Made by a program: the position numbers and the translations under genes. A stretch of 64,000 nucleotides of DNA, taken from Kitasatospora sp. NBC_00315 (GTDB lineage: Bacteria > Actinomycetota > Actinomycetes > Streptomycetales > Streptomycetaceae). The stretch is from positions 5,642,001-5,706,000 of the forward strand of contig NZ_CP108025.1 in NCBI RefSeq assembly GCF_041435095.1. Reading direction: 5' to 3'. The notes below the pieces were generated by a model, which saw only the letters and a program-made list of their open reading frames with translations, was not told where the DNA came from and ran no database searches. Each line of letters starts with the position of its first letter. The first letter of the stretch is position 1. Shown here piece after piece: positions 19,859 through 27,973 of this stretch.

Positions 19859-21603
19859 GCCGCCTCCTGCTCGGTGAGCTGGGAGAGCACGATCTCCCGG
19901 TATGTCGGGTTGTCGGCCATCAGTTCGTGGTGCGTTCCGGTGCCGACCACGGCGCCCTCGTCCAGGACGATGATCCGATGGGCGTCCCGGATGGTGCTCA
20001 CCCGCTGGGCGACGATCAGCACCGTCGCGTCGGCGGTCTCCTGGGAGAGGGCCTTGCGCAGTCTGGCGTCGGTGGCGTAGTCGAGCGCCGAGAACGAGTC
20101 GTCGAAGAGGTAGACGCCGGGCTTGCCGACCAGGGCCCGGGCGATCGCCAGGCGCTGGCGCTGGCCGCCCGAGACGTTGCCGCCGCCCTGCGAGATGGGG
20201 GCGTCCAGGCCCTCGGGGAACTTCTCCACGAACTCCTTGGCCTGGGCGACCTCCAGCGCGTGCCAGAGTTCCTCGTCGGTGGCGTCCGGGCGGCCGTAGC
20301 GGAGGTTCCCGGCCACCGTGCCGGAGAACAGGTAGGGCTTCTGCGGGACGAGTCCGACGGTGCGGGCGAGCAGGTCGGGCGCCAGCCTGCGCACGTCCAC
20401 GCCGTCCAGCAGGACGGAACCGCCGGTGGCGTCGAACAGCCGGGGGACGAGTCCGAGCAGCGTGGACTTGCCGCTGCCGGTGGAGCCGATCACGGCGGTG
20501 GTCTCGCCGGGCCGGGCCAGGATGTCGATCCCGCGCAGGACGGGTGCCTCGGCGCCCGGGTAGCGGAACTCGACGTCACGCAGCTCCAGGTTGCCCCGGC
20601 GCAGCAGCTCGGTGACCGGATCCGAGGGCGGGACGACGCTGGACTCGGTGGCCAGCACCTCCTGGATCCGCTCGGCGCAGACCTCGGCGCGCGGCACCAT
20701 CATGAACATGAAGGTGGCCATCATGACGCTCATCAGGATCTGCATCAGGTAGGAGAGGAACGCGGTCAGCGCGCCGATCTGCATCCCCCCGCTGTCGATC
20801 CGGTGCGCGCCGAACCACATCACGGCGACGCTGGAGAGGTTCACCACGAACATCACGCTGGGGAACATGAAGGCCATCAGCCGGCCCACCCGCAGCGAGA
20901 CGGCGGTCAGCTCCTGGTTGGCCCCGCCGAAGCGCTGCTGCTCGTGGCCGTCCTTGACGAAGGCGCGGATCACCCGGATGCCGGTGATCTGCTCGCGCAG
21001 CACCCGGTTCACCGTGTCGATCTTCGTCTGCATGCTGCGGAACTGCGGTCGCAGCCGGCGCACCAGCAGGGTCACCACGGTGCCCAGCAGGGGGATCACC
21101 ACCAGCAGCAGCGCGGAGAGCGGCACGTCCTGGTTCAGCGCCATGATCACGCCGCCGAGGCACATGATCGGGGCCGCGACCATCAGGGTGAAGCCCATCA
21201 GCACCAGCATCTGGACCTGCTGGACGTCGTTGGTGGTGCGGGTGATCAGCGACGGCGCGCCGAACTGGCCGAGCTCGCGCGCCGAGAAACTCTGCACCCG
21301 GTCGAAGACCGAGGCGCGGATGTCGCGGCCGACGGCCATCGCGGTGCGCGCGCCGAAGTAGACGGCGCCGACCGAGCAGGCCGCCTGGGCCAGCGTGACG
21401 ACGATCATCAGCGCGCCGATCCGCAGGATGTAGCCGGTGTTCCCCTTCACCACACCCTCGTCGATGATGTCGGCGTTGAGAGTGGGGAGGTAGAGCGCTG
21501 CGATGGTGGCGACCAGCTGGAGCAGCACCAGCAGGGAGATCGGTCGGGAGTAGGGCTTCAGATGAGCCCTGAGCAGTCTGATCAGCACTGGCAACACTCT
21601 CAT
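19855..21603 (-). CDS. ABC transporter, fused membrane and ATP-binding half-exporter (partner)
   Basis: About 582 residues from the chosen ATG (21601-21603 complement, MRVLPVLIRLL). Six helices and an ATPase domain with Walker A GSTGSGKST, signature VSGGQRQR, Walker B VYLFDDSFSALD and an H-loop occupied by Gln (VAQRVSTIRDA). Here the residue after Walker B is Asp/Ser (DDSFS) rather than Glu, so this subunit has a degenerate catalytic site while the partner has DEATS; that asymmetry is typical of heterodimeric exporters such as TM287/288 and BmrCD. A GTG 75 bases further upstream (21678), with GGAG before it, is an alternative start that would add an Arg-rich tail. Confidence 0.9.
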   Translation of the reverse strand: MRVLPVLIRLLRAHLKPYSRPISLLVLLQLVATIAALYLPTLNADIIDEGVVKGNTGYILRIGALMIVVTLAQAACSVGAVYFGARTAMAVGRDIRASVFDRVQSFSARELGQFGAPSLITRTTNDVQQVQMLVLMGFTLMVAAPIMCLGGVIMALNQDVPLSALLLVVIPLLGTVVTLLVRRLRPQFRSMQTKIDTVNRVLREQITGIRVIRAFVKDGHEQQRFGGANQELTAVSLRVGRLMAFMFPSVMFVVNLSSVAVMWFGAHRIDSGGMQIGALTAFLSYLMQILMSVMMATFMFMMVPRAEVCAERIQEVLATESSVVPPSDPVTELLRRGNLELRDVEFRYPGAEAPVLRGIDILARPGETTAVIGSTGSGKSTLLGLVPRLFDATGGSVLLDGVDVRRLAPDLLARTVGLVPQKPYLFSGTVAGNLRYGRPDATDEELWHALEVAQAKEFVEKFPEGLDAPISQGGGNVSGGQRQRLAIARALVGKPGVYLFDDSFSALDYATDARLRKALSQETADATVLIVAQRVSTIRDAHRIIVLDEGAVVGTGTHHELMADNPTYREIVLSQLTEQEAA

Positions 21604-21925
21604 GCTCGACAGCGGGATTCGCATCCCAATTTTCGGCCCTCTGCGGAGTCGCGTACGGCCCTTCCGGAATGACTTCACCGTGCTCCGACCCTGAGACTAC
21701 TGAGGTCCTGTGCACTCGCGACGCGCCGGTGTGCCAGGTGGCGTCACCCTCTTACGGAACGGCTGGTTTCCCCCTAGGCTGCTGCTACCCCCTTGTTACT
21801 CGTCGGTTAACAACCCGGCCGGTGACAAGCAGCAGGTCAATTGAGTCCCGTACCAAGCCGGCCCGGCGGCCGCCCCCACGGCCACCGGCACCGCCCACCC
21901 TCGGCCACCCGCCCCGGAGGTCTCG
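21604..21925. other. Divergent regulatory region between ABC pair and acyl-CoA synthetase
   Basis: This 320-base gap holds the control region for genes on both sides. It is less GC-rich than its surroundings around 21745-21815. A promoter candidate and an inverted repeat for the plus-strand gene are listed separately. I see no additional gene. Confidence 0.5.
21752..21811 (+). promoter_or_regulatory. Candidate promoter and operator of the acyl-CoA synthetase gene
   Basis: TTACGG (21752-21757) and TAGGCT (21775-21780) are 17 bases apart; TAGGCT is a common Streptomyces -10. An imperfect palindrome GTTA-NN-CG-N-CG-NN-TAAC occupies 21795-21811, just downstream of the predicted start point near 21787, the position expected for a repressor site. 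TetR-family regulators of fatty-acid genes use palindromes of this size, but the regulator is not in this window. Confidence 0.4.
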
Positions 21926-23848
21926 TTGAGTTCCGCGCAGTCCCTGATCGGCTCCGGCAGTGTCGACATCGTCGCCGGGCGCCCCGCCTCCGTCGCACAC
22001 CTCTTCCTCGACCGGGTGGCGGCGACGCCGAACGGCGAGGCCTACCGTTACCCCGTCCCGGTGGACGAGCACGCGGCGGACGGCGCACCGGGCGCCGAGC
22101 AGTGGCGTTCGCTGACCTGGGCGCAGACGGCCGTCCGGGTCCGGGCGGTGGCCGCCGGTCTGATGTCCCTGGGCATCCGGGCCGAGGACCGGATCGCGCT
22201 GTCCTCCTCCACCCGGGTCGAGTGGATCATCGCCGACCTCGGCAACATGTGCGCGGGAGCCGCGACCACCACCGTCTACCCGAGCACCAACGCCGACGAG
22301 ACGGCGTTCATCCTCGCGAACTCGGGCTCCAAGGCGCTGTTCGCGGAGAACACGGCCCAGCTCGACAAGGCCGTCTCCCAGCTGGAGCAGCTGCCCGAGC
22401 TGAAGACGGTCGTCCTCTTCGACGCCCCCGCCGAGCTGCCGGAGCCGGCCGGGGTTGCCGTGCTCTCGCTCGCGGAGCTGGAGCGGCTCGGCGCCGAGTA
22501 CCTGCTGGAGCACCCCGACGCGGTCGAGAAGGCCGTCGCCGAGCTCGACAAGGAGCAGCTGGCGACCCTCATCTACACCTCCGGCACCACCGGCCGCCCC
22601 AAGGGCGTGCGGCTGGTGCACGACTGCTGGTCGTACGAGGGCCGGGCCCAGGAGGCCAGCGGGCTGCTGCGCGCCGACGACGTGCAGTTCATGTGGCTGC
22701 CGCTGTCGCACGTCTTCGGCAAGACGCTGATCTCCGGCCAGATCGCCACCGGGCACGTGATGGCCGTGGACGGCCGGGTCGACCGGATCATCCACAACCT
22801 GCCGGTGATCCGCCCGACCATGATGGCCTCCGCCCCGCGGATCTTCGAGAAGGTCTACAACGGCATCGCCGGCAAGGCCAGGGCCGAGGGCGGCGCCAAG
22901 TACAAGATCTTCCTCTGGGCGGCGAAGGTCGCCCGGGAGCACGCCCGTACCTCCCAGGCGAGCCGGATCGCCACCGGCCGCGCCTCGGTGCCGTTCGCGC
23001 TCGGCCTGCAGCACGCGCTGGCCGACAAGCTCGTCTACGCCAAGATCCGGGCCGCCTTCGGCGGGCGGATGCGCGGGTCGGTCTCCGGCAGCGCCGCGCT
23101 GGCGCCCGAGATCGGCTTCTTCTTCGCGGGAGCCGGCGTCCCCGTGCTGGAGGGCTACGGCCTCACCGAGACCAGCGCCGGGTCCACCGTCAACCGCGAG
23201 GACGACTTCCGGGTCGGCACGGTCGGCCGGCCGCTGCCGGGCACCGAGGTCCGGATCGCGGAGGACGGCGAGATCATGCTGCGCGGCCCGGGCGTCATGC
23301 GCGGCTACCACGACCTCCCGGAGAAGACCGCCGAGGTGCTGGAGCCGGACGGCTGGTTCCACACCGAGGACATCGGCGAGCTCTCCGAGGACGGCTTCCT
23401 GCGGATCACCGACCGCAAGAAGGACATGTTCAAGACCTCGGGTGGCAAGTACGTCGCGCCCAGCGAGGTCGAGGGCAAGTTCAAGGCGATCTGCCCGTTC
23501 GTGAGCAACATCCTGGTGATCGGCAACTCCAGGAACTTCTGCACCGCGCTGATCGGCCTGGACGAGGCGGTGATCATGCCGTGGGCCGCCGAGCACGGGC
23601 TGGCCGGCAGCCCGTACGCCGAGGTGGTCGCCTCGCCGCAGGTGCGCGAGCTGATCGACGGCTTCGTGCAGCGGCTCAACACCGACCTCCAGCGCTGGCA
23701 GACGATCAAGAAGTACACCCTGCTCCCGCGCGACCTGGACATCGAGCACGGCGAGCTGACGCCGAGCCTCAAGATCAAGCGCCCGGTCGTCGAGCGGACG
23801 TACGCGGACGCCGTCGCCGAGATGTACGCCGGGACCGTCGAGGCATGA
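21926..23848 (+). CDS. Long-chain fatty acid--CoA ligase (AMP-binding)
   Basis: A 640-residue adenylate-forming enzyme of the FadD15/ACSL type that activates fatty acids to acyl-CoA via acyl-AMP. Motif A3 YTSGTTGRPKG (217-227), the GYGLTETSAGS motif, GWFHTEDIGEL (A7-like) and the ligase linker ITDRKKDMFKTSGGKYVAPSEVE are all present. The C-terminal catalytic Lys region reads PSLKIKRPVV. The start is TTG with GGAGG five bases upstream (21916-21920), which decides it. The enzyme probably associates with the inner membrane face. Regulation by the promoter/operator at 21752-21811 is likely. A GC-rich tandem repeat follows before hemW. Confidence 0.95.
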   Translation: MSSAQSLIGSGSVDIVAGRPASVAHLFLDRVAATPNGEAYRYPVPVDEHAADGAPGAEQWRSLTWAQTAVRVRAVAAGLMSLGIRAEDRIALSSSTRVEWIIADLGNMCAGAATTTVYPSTNADETAFILANSGSKALFAENTAQLDKAVSQLEQLPELKTVVLFDAPAELPEPAGVAVLSLAELERLGAEYLLEHPDAVEKAVAELDKEQLATLIYTSGTTGRPKGVRLVHDCWSYEGRAQEASGLLRADDVQFMWLPLSHVFGKTLISGQIATGHVMAVDGRVDRIIHNLPVIRPTMMASAPRIFEKVYNGIAGKARAEGGAKYKIFLWAAKVAREHARTSQASRIATGRASVPFALGLQHALADKLVYAKIRAAFGGRMRGSVSGSAALAPEIGFFFAGAGVPVLEGYGLTETSAGSTVNREDDFRVGTVGRPLPGTEVRIAEDGEIMLRGPGVMRGYHDLPEKTAEVLEPDGWFHTEDIGELSEDGFLRITDRKKDMFKTSGGKYVAPSEVEGKFKAICPFVSNILVIGNSRNFCTALIGLDEAVIMPWAAEHGLAGSPYAEVVASPQVRELIDGFVQRLNTDLQRWQTIKKYTLLPRDLDIEHGELTPSLKIKRPVVERTYADAVAEMYAGTVEA

Positions 23849-23865
23849 CCCCCGGCTGCCCGGCA

Positions 23866-23938
23866 GCCCGGCGCACTTGGCGCACCCGGCAGCCCGGCAG
23901 CCCGGCACCCGGCAGCCCGGCACCCGGCACGCCCGGCG
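23866..23938. repeat. CCCGGCA-type short tandem repeats before hemW
   Basis: Repeated GGCAGCCCGGCA and CCCGGCACCCGGCA units fill the gap between the acyl-CoA synthetase and hemW. This looks like slippage-generated GC-rich filler; no coding frame is supported. Confidence 0.7.
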
Positions 23939-23953
23939 CCGCCCGCCCACCCG

Positions 23954-23983
23954 TCCGGTACGGCCCACCCGGGCCGTACCGGA
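23954..23983 (+). promoter_or_regulatory. Strong hairpin immediately upstream of the hemW start
   Basis: A perfect 13-bp stem (TCCGGTACGGCCC, 23954-23966, with 23971-23983) and ACCC loop ends only 10 bases before the hemW ATG, where the ribosome-binding site should be. It may be the terminator of the upstream gene, a site that controls access of ribosomes to hemW, or part of a promoter palindrome. Confidence 0.6.
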
Positions 23984-23993
23984 CAATGGACGC

Positions 23994-25223
23994 ATGCCCT
24001 CCGCACTCCCCGACGGCGAACCCGTGCCGTCCGACGGTTCCCTGCCCGCCCACGCCCTCTCGGGGCTCGGAGAGCGGCCCTTCGGCTTCTACGTGCACGT
24101 GCCGTACTGCGCCACCCGCTGCGGCTACTGCGACTTCAACACGTACACCGCCACCGAACTGCGCTCCTCCGGCGCGGTGGCCTCGCAGGAGACGTACGCC
24201 GACAACCTGGTCACGGAGATCCGGCTCGCCCGGACGGTGCTCGGCGAGGCCGACCTGCCGGTGCGGACCGTCTTCCTCGGCGGCGGCACGCCCACCCTGC
24301 TGCCGGCCCGCGACCTGGTGCGGATGCTCGGCGCGATCCGGGAGGAGTTCGGCCTCGCGCCCGGCGCCGAGGTCACCACCGAGGCCAACCCGGAGTCGGT
24401 CGACCCGGCGTACCTCGACGAGCTGCGCGAGGGCGGCTTCAACCGGATCTCCTTCGGCATGCAGAGCGCCCGTCCGCACGTCCTGGAGCTGCTCGACCGC
24501 CACCACACCCCGGGCCGCCCCGAGGCCTGCGTCGCCGAGGCCCGCGCGGCCGGTTTCGACCACGTCAACCTGGATCTGATCTACGGCACCCCCGGCGAGT
24601 CCGACGACGACTGGCGGGCCTCGCTGGACGCCGCCATCGGCGCCGGTCCGGACCACGTCTCCGCGTACTCGCTGATCGTCGAGGACGGCACCAGGCTCGC
24701 CGCCCGGGTCAAGCGCGGTGAGCTGCCGATGATCGACGACGACGTGCACGCGGACCGCTACCTGATCGCCGACGAGGCGCTCGGCAAGGCCGGCTTCGCC
24801 TGGTACGAGGTCTCCAACTGGGCCACCGACGAGGCGGCGCGCTGCCGCCACAACGAGCTGTACTGGACCGGCGCCGACTGGTGGGGCGCCGGCCCCGGCG
24901 CCCACAGCCACGTCGGCGGCGTCCGCTGGTGGAACGCCAAGCACCCGGCCGCCTACGCCCAGGCCCTGGCCGAGGGCCGTACACCCGGCCAGGGCCGGGA
25001 GGTGCTCCCGGCGGCGGACCGCCGGGTCGAGCGGATCCTGCTGGAGCTGCGCCTGGTCGCCGGCTGCCCGCTCGACCTGCTCGCCCCGGCGGGCCTGGAG
25101 GCCGCCGACCGGGCCCTGGCCGACGGCCTGCTCGACCCGGACGCCTTCGCGGCCGGGCGCGCCGTGCTGACCCTGCGGGGGCGGCTGCTGGCCGACGGCG
25201 TCGTGCGAGACCTGGTCGACTGA
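23994..25223 (+). CDS. hemW: Radical SAM heme chaperone HemW (coproporphyrinogen III oxidase-like)
   Basis: A 409-residue radical SAM protein. The cluster motif CATRCGYC places cysteines at 39, 43 and 46 (CxxxCxxC), followed by Phe as in the HemN/HemW family; GGGTPTLL and the NPESVDP stretch match the SAM-binding region. HemW inserts heme into target proteins; true HemN oxidases usually carry an N-terminal extension that this protein lacks, so HemW is the better call. The ATG at 23994 gives MPSALPDGEPV. No clear Shine-Dalgarno is visible, and a strong hairpin occupies its expected place. Convergent with the DUF3097 gene. Confidence 0.9.
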   Translation: MPSALPDGEPVPSDGSLPAHALSGLGERPFGFYVHVPYCATRCGYCDFNTYTATELRSSGAVASQETYADNLVTEIRLARTVLGEADLPVRTVFLGGGTPTLLPARDLVRMLGAIREEFGLAPGAEVTTEANPESVDPAYLDELREGGFNRISFGMQSARPHVLELLDRHHTPGRPEACVAEARAAGFDHVNLDLIYGTPGESDDDWRASLDAAIGAGPDHVSAYSLIVEDGTRLAARVKRGELPMIDDDVHADRYLIADEALGKAGFAWYEVSNWATDEAARCRHNELYWTGADWWGAGPGAHSHVGGVRWWNAKHPAAYAQALAEGRTPGQGREVLPAADRRVERILLELRLVAGCPLDLLAPAGLEAADRALADGLLDPDAFAAGRAVLTLRGRLLADGVVRDLVD

Positions 25224-25326
25224 CCGCCGGCCACGTGGCGGGAGCCGTCCGAGGGAGTCCGGGCAGGACCGGAGCCCCGCGGTCGTCGGCACCGGCTCCC
25301 GGCCTAAGCCCGGGCCCTGAGCCGCC

Positions 25327-26160
25327 TCACTCCGGCGACGTCACGAAGTCGATCAGCTCCTCGACCCGGCCGAGCAGCGCCGGGTCGAGGTCCCGGTAGG
25401 AGTTCACCGAGGCGAGGATCCGCTTCCACGCGGCCGGGGTGTCCACCGGCCAGCCGAGCCGGCGGCAGACGCCCTCCTTCCAGGACTCGCCGCGCGGCAC
25501 CTGCGGCCACCCGGGGATGCCGACACTGGCCGGCTTCACGGCCTCCCAGACGTCGATGTACGGGTGGCCGACGACCAGCACCGAGGAGCCGGTCACCCGG
25601 CCGGCGATCCGGTGCTCCTTGGTGCCCGGCAGCAGGTGGTCGACCAGCACGCCGAGGCGCCGTCCCGGGCCGGGACCGAACTCGGCGACGATCGCGGGCA
25701 GGTCGTCGATGCCCTCCAGGTACTCCACCACCACGCCCTCGATCCGCAGGTCGTCGCCCCAGACCCGCTCGACCAGTTCGGCGTCGTGCCGGCCCTCCAC
25801 GTAGATCCGCGACTCACGGGCCACCCGCGCGCGGGCGCCGGGGACGGCCACCGATCCGGAGGCGGTCCGGCCGGGCCCCTTCCCGGCCGCGGGAGCCGCG
25901 CCGGCGGGCCGGACCAGCGTGACCACCCTGCCCTCCAGCAGGAAGCCGCGCGGGCCCATCGGGAACACCCGGTGCTTGCCGAAGCGGTCCTCCAGCGTGA
26001 CGGTCGGCCCCTCGGCCGTCTTCTCGCAGCGCACGACGGCCCCGCAGAAGCCGGTGGCCGCCTCCTCCACCACGAGATCCCGCTCGGCGGGCACCTCGGG
26101 CGCGGGTTGCTGCCGCTTCCAGGGCGGGGTGAGGTCGGGGCCGTAACTCCTGCTGCGCAT
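25327..26160 (-). CDS. DUF3097 family protein
   Basis: A 277-residue protein of an actinobacterial family of unknown function. It begins MRSRSYGPDLTPPWKRQQPAPEV. The C-terminal half contains a Toprim-like pattern with acidic residues (YVEGRHDAELVERVWGDDLRIEGVVVEYLEGIDDL, LGVLVDHLLPGTKE), suggesting a nucleic-acid or phosphotransfer fold; this is only a resemblance. The ATG is unusual: upstream there is no ribosome site, but TATAGT (26172-26167) sits 6 bases before it, which would make the mRNA leaderless. It precedes a PspAB-like/htpX pair on the same strand. Confidence 0.85.
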   Translation of the reverse strand: MRSRSYGPDLTPPWKRQQPAPEVPAERDLVVEEAATGFCGAVVRCEKTAEGPTVTLEDRFGKHRVFPMGPRGFLLEGRVVTLVRPAGAAPAAGKGPGRTASGSVAVPGARARVARESRIYVEGRHDAELVERVWGDDLRIEGVVVEYLEGIDDLPAIVAEFGPGPGRRLGVLVDHLLPGTKEHRIAGRVTGSSVLVVGHPYIDVWEAVKPASVGIPGWPQVPRGESWKEGVCRRLGWPVDTPAAWKRILASVNSYRDLDPALLGRVEELIDFVTSPE

Positions 26161-26166
26161 AGGAGG

Positions 26167-26172
26167 ACTATA
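26167..26172 (-). promoter_or_regulatory. -10 element giving a leaderless DUF3097 mRNA
   Basis: TATAGT on the minus strand ends 6 bases before the ATG, so the initiating A would be about +1. Between them the mRNA-sense sequence is CCTCCT, the opposite of a Shine-Dalgarno sequence. A weak TCTGAC lies 16 bases upstream as a possible -35. Confidence 0.5.
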
Positions 26173-26189
26173 GGAAATCCGACGGCAGG

Positions 26190-26774
26190 TCAGAGCCCGG
26201 GCGCGCCCCAGACCGGGAACCAGCGGGAAAGGTCCGACTCCACCCGCAGGTCGTCGCCGAGCATCGCCTTCACCTGCAGCTCCAGCGGGCTGTTGCGGCG
26301 CTCGCCCCCGCCGGGCATCGGCGCGAACGGGTAGAAGGTGCCGCGCTTGTACAGGTACACCAGCGCCAGCGGCTGCCCGGCCTCGTTGCGGAACGCCACC
26401 AGGGAGCAGAGCAGCTGCGGGCCGAAGCCGTTCGCCTCCAGCTCGCTGTTGACCGCGTGCAGGTCGTTGACCAGTTCCGGCAGCTCCTCGGGGGAGTGCC
26501 GGGCCAGCAGCCAGGAGTAGCCGTAGCCGTCCCGGCTCGCCTCGACGGGGACGCCGCCGCGCTCGGTGTCGGCGTCGAGCAGGGCCCGCACCTGGCGCTC
26601 GACCTCGCCGAAGGCCCCGCCCTCGACGGCCGCGAAGCAGACCGAGCCGAGGCCGGTGGCCCGGAAGCCGGCGGCGGCCTCCAGGGTGAGTGCCGCCGAG
26701 GGCACCCCGAAGAGCTGGTCGAGGTCGGGCCGGACCGGCTTGCTGCGGCCGAACAGGGTGTCCAGGAATCCCAC
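26190..26774 (-). CDS. PspA-associated protein PspAB-like
   Basis: A 194-residue soluble protein starting with GTG (26772-26774 complement) after GGAGGG at a good distance: MGFLDTLFGRSKPVRPDLDQLFGVPSAALTL. The N-terminal sequence, length and position next to htpX match the actinobacterial PspAB family, named for association with phage-shock protein PspA. A GFxDTLFGRSKP start and the DLDQLFGVPSAA stretch are recognisable. Role presumed to be in envelope stress response, inferred from neighbours only. It ends 29 bases from the DUF3097 start and lies 22 bases downstream of htpX, so co-transcription with htpX is likely. Confidence 0.8.
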   Translation of the reverse strand: MGFLDTLFGRSKPVRPDLDQLFGVPSAALTLEAAAGFRATGLGSVCFAAVEGGAFGEVERQVRALLDADTERGGVPVEASRDGYGYSWLLARHSPEELPELVNDLHAVNSELEANGFGPQLLCSLVAFRNEAGQPLALVYLYKRGTFYPFAPMPGGGERRNSPLELQVKAMLGDDLRVESDLSRWFPVWGAPGL

Positions 26775-26796
26775 GGGTGTCCCTCCGGAACGGGAG

Positions 26797-27720
26797 TCAG
26801 CGGCTGAGGTCGGTGGAGATCCTGGCGAGCTGCTCCAGCCGCTTCTCCAACGACGGGTGGGTGGACAGCAGCTGGGAGGCGGCGTCCCGCGCACTCAGCG
26901 CCGGGGCGAAGTAGAAGGCGTTGTAGGGCTGCGCCTGGCGCAGGTCCTTGGACGGGATCGCGGCGATCTGGCCGGTGACCTTGGTCAGGGCCGAGGCCAG
27001 CGCGCTGGGGCGCCCGGTGAGCTGGGCGGCGGCCCGGTCGGCCGCCAGCTCGCGGTAGCGTGAGAGCAGCCGGGTGAGCAGGAAGCTGATGGCGTACACC
27101 ACCATCGACACCAGCGGGATGATCAGCATCGCGATGGCGGCGTTCTGGTCGTTGCTGTTGCGGTTGCCGCCGCCCATCAGGCCGCCGTACATCGCCATCC
27201 GGGTCATCGCCCCGGCGAGCACCCCGAGGAAACCGGCCACCGTCATCACCGCGACGTCGCGGTGGGCGACGTGCGAGAGCTCGTGGGCGAGGACGCCCTC
27301 CAGCTCCTCCGGCTCCAGGCGGCGCAGCAGGCCCGTGGTGACGCAGACCACGGACTTCTCCGGCTTGCGGCCGGTGGCGAAGGCGTTCGGCATGTCGTTG
27401 TCGGCGACCGCGACCCGGGGTTTGGGCATGTCGGCCAGCGCGCAGAGCCGGTCGATGGTGCCGTGCAGCTGCGGATACTGCTCGGGGGTGACCTCGTGGG
27501 CGCCCATCGCCCGCTCGGTGATCTTGTCGCTGAACCAGAACTGCGCGACGAACAGCCCGCCCGAGATCAGGACGATCAACGGCCAGGCTCCGCGCAGCAG
27601 CACGATGAGCACACCGGTGAACCCCACGTACAGCAGGCCGATCACGAACATCGTCGCGACCATCCGACCGGTGAGTCCACGGTCCGGTGCGAAACGGGTG
27701 TGCGGGCCCGAGGCTGACAT
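26797..27720 (-). CDS. htpX: Zinc metalloprotease HtpX
   Basis: A 307-residue integral membrane M48 protease involved in quality control of membrane proteins. Two N-terminal helices (about 19-41 and 47-63) precede the active-site HELSH (146-150), and further helices plus the glutamate region (SRYRELAADRAAAQLTG) complete the zinc site. The ATG (27718-27720 complement) is preceded by GGAGGAGC. It faces the CIRCE-controlled hrcA promoter but is transcribed the other way. Typical length is 280-310 residues. Confidence 0.95.
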   Translation of the reverse strand: MSASGPHTRFAPDRGLTGRMVATMFVIGLLYVGFTGVLIVLLRGAWPLIVLISGGLFVAQFWFSDKITERAMGAHEVTPEQYPQLHGTIDRLCALADMPKPRVAVADNDMPNAFATGRKPEKSVVCVTTGLLRRLEPEELEGVLAHELSHVAHRDVAVMTVAGFLGVLAGAMTRMAMYGGLMGGGNRNSNDQNAAIAMLIIPLVSMVVYAISFLLTRLLSRYRELAADRAAAQLTGRPSALASALTKVTGQIAAIPSKDLRQAQPYNAFYFAPALSARDAASQLLSTHPSLEKRLEQLARISTDLSR

Positions 27721-27836
27721 TGCTGCTCCTCCGATTCGCCGGTTGCTTCCGATGCTGCCACCTGGCCGGCCCGCGAGCATCACCCCGCGCGGGGGCGATG
27801 CGTGCAGGATCACCCCGGATCCGCCCGGGCGGCCCG

Positions 27837-27865
27837 TTCCTGCCGTCGGGCCCGGGCCTTACACT
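27837..27865 (+). promoter_or_regulatory. Promoter of hrcA-dnaJ
   Basis: TTCCTG (27837-27842) and TACACT (27860-27865) are 17 bases apart, a good HrdB-type match. The start point near 27872 is directly followed by the CIRCE operator, the usual geometry for HrcA repression. Confidence 0.6.
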
Positions 27866-27878
27866 GGCAGGTACGGTT

Positions 27879-27905
27879 TTGGCACTCGCCTGTCGTGAGT
27901 GCCAG
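27879..27905 (+). promoter_or_regulatory. CIRCE operator (HrcA-binding site)
   Basis: TTGGCACTC-N9-GAGTGCCAG matches the CIRCE consensus TTAGCACTC-N9-GAGTGCTAA with compensating changes on both arms, so the palindrome is perfect except for the outermost pair. It lies just downstream of the predicted start point of hrcA. Known family role: HrcA binds it and represses chaperone genes until heat shock. Thus hrcA and dnaJ are autoregulated here. Confidence 0.93.
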
Positions 27906-27973
27906 GTGATCCACCGCAAGTGATCCACATCGAGTCATATCGGACAACGTTCGAAGTCGGAGGTGAGTGCCCC

